NCBI RefSeq assembly: GCF_001428605.1
Contig: NZ_LMID01000014.1
Location: forward strand, 972 to 64,971
DNA length: 64,000 bases
Source: Sphingomonas sp. Root720
GTDB taxonomy: Bacteria > Pseudomonadota > Alphaproteobacteria > Sphingomonadales > Sphingomonadaceae
Direction: 5' to 3'
Under the pieces are notes generated by a model that was not told where the DNA came from, made no database searches, and worked only from the letters and a program-made list of their open reading frames with translations. The position numbers and the translations under genes were made by a program. Every line of letters begins with the position of its first letter. Within the stretch, counting starts at the first letter, position 1. Below, one piece after another: positions 63,961 to 64,000 of the stretch.

Positions 63961-64000
63961 CGAGTCGGCGTCGAACTGGGTAGCGCTGCACGATCGACTG

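Overview
The window is high-GC chromosomal DNA that reads as an alphaproteobacterium of the Sphingomonadaceae (Sphingomonas/Rhizorhabdus/Sphingobium type). The evidence is two large TonB-dependent receptors, dense head-to-tail catabolic operons with ATGA-type stop/start overlaps, a complete ccmCDEFGHI cytochrome c maturation operon, a Ku/LigD pair, and Entner-Doudoroff aldolase (Eda) at the left edge. The genus is an inference from gene content; no rRNA is present.

Layout. 1-1.4 kb: the 3' end of eda, a DsbA-like protein and a membrane protein. 1.6-4.8 kb: a molybdopterin oxidoreductase with a cupin, and a secreted Cys-rich protein. 5.1-18.2 kb: an AraC regulator and a catabolic island holding two linalool dehydratase/isomerase (Ldi) family proteins, an alpha/beta hydrolase, a TonB receptor, an MFS transporter, a Zn alcohol dehydrogenase, an acyl-CoA ligase and an aldehyde dehydrogenase. 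The aldehyde dehydrogenase is frameshifted by a 64-bp tandem duplication. The set resembles the linalool/geraniol/geranial/geranic acid route. 18.3-20.1 kb: ActP-type symporter with its DUF485 partner.

20.2-38.8 kb is the most interesting part. A MarR regulator faces a cyclase-family (isatin hydrolase-like) gene followed by the two subunits of an indolepyruvate:ferredoxin oxidoreductase-like enzyme. A convergent operon encodes a Rieske dioxygenase (alpha, beta), an isochorismatase-fold protein, an SDR and a flavin oxidoreductase. The same palindrome, TTGCATATGCAA, lies in front of both transcription units. A second MarR gene then precedes a thioesterase and an operon led by a FAD-monooxygenase/Old-Yellow-Enzyme fusion of the 2-aminobenzoyl-CoA (or salicylyl-CoA) monooxygenase type, followed by SDR, enoyl-CoA hydratase, acyl-CoA dehydrogenase, Rid protein and glutaryl-CoA dehydrogenase. 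I propose that these form one route from an indolic compound (indole-3-acetate or oxindole type) through isatin and isatinate to 2-aminobenzoyl-CoA, made by oxidative decarboxylation instead of by a CoA ligase, and on to central metabolism. This is a hypothesis from gene content and shared operators.

38.8-49.7 kb: a RES-Xre toxin-antitoxin pair with a clear operator, FadE, a soluble chemoreceptor-like protein, Ku and LigD (non-homologous end joining), small stress-type genes and an Rrf2 regulator. 49.8-51.4 kb: tRNA-His and a small, lower-GC insertion bounded by a degraded copy of the tRNA 3' end, carrying two membrane-protein genes. 51.5-58.6 kb: a Leu/Phe-type dehydrogenase, an EamA exporter and the ccm operon, whose last gene and terminator are partly duplicated. 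58.7-64 kb: a second TonB receptor, a substrate-binding lipoprotein and an alpha/beta hydrolase, with paired direct repeats between the divergent last two genes.
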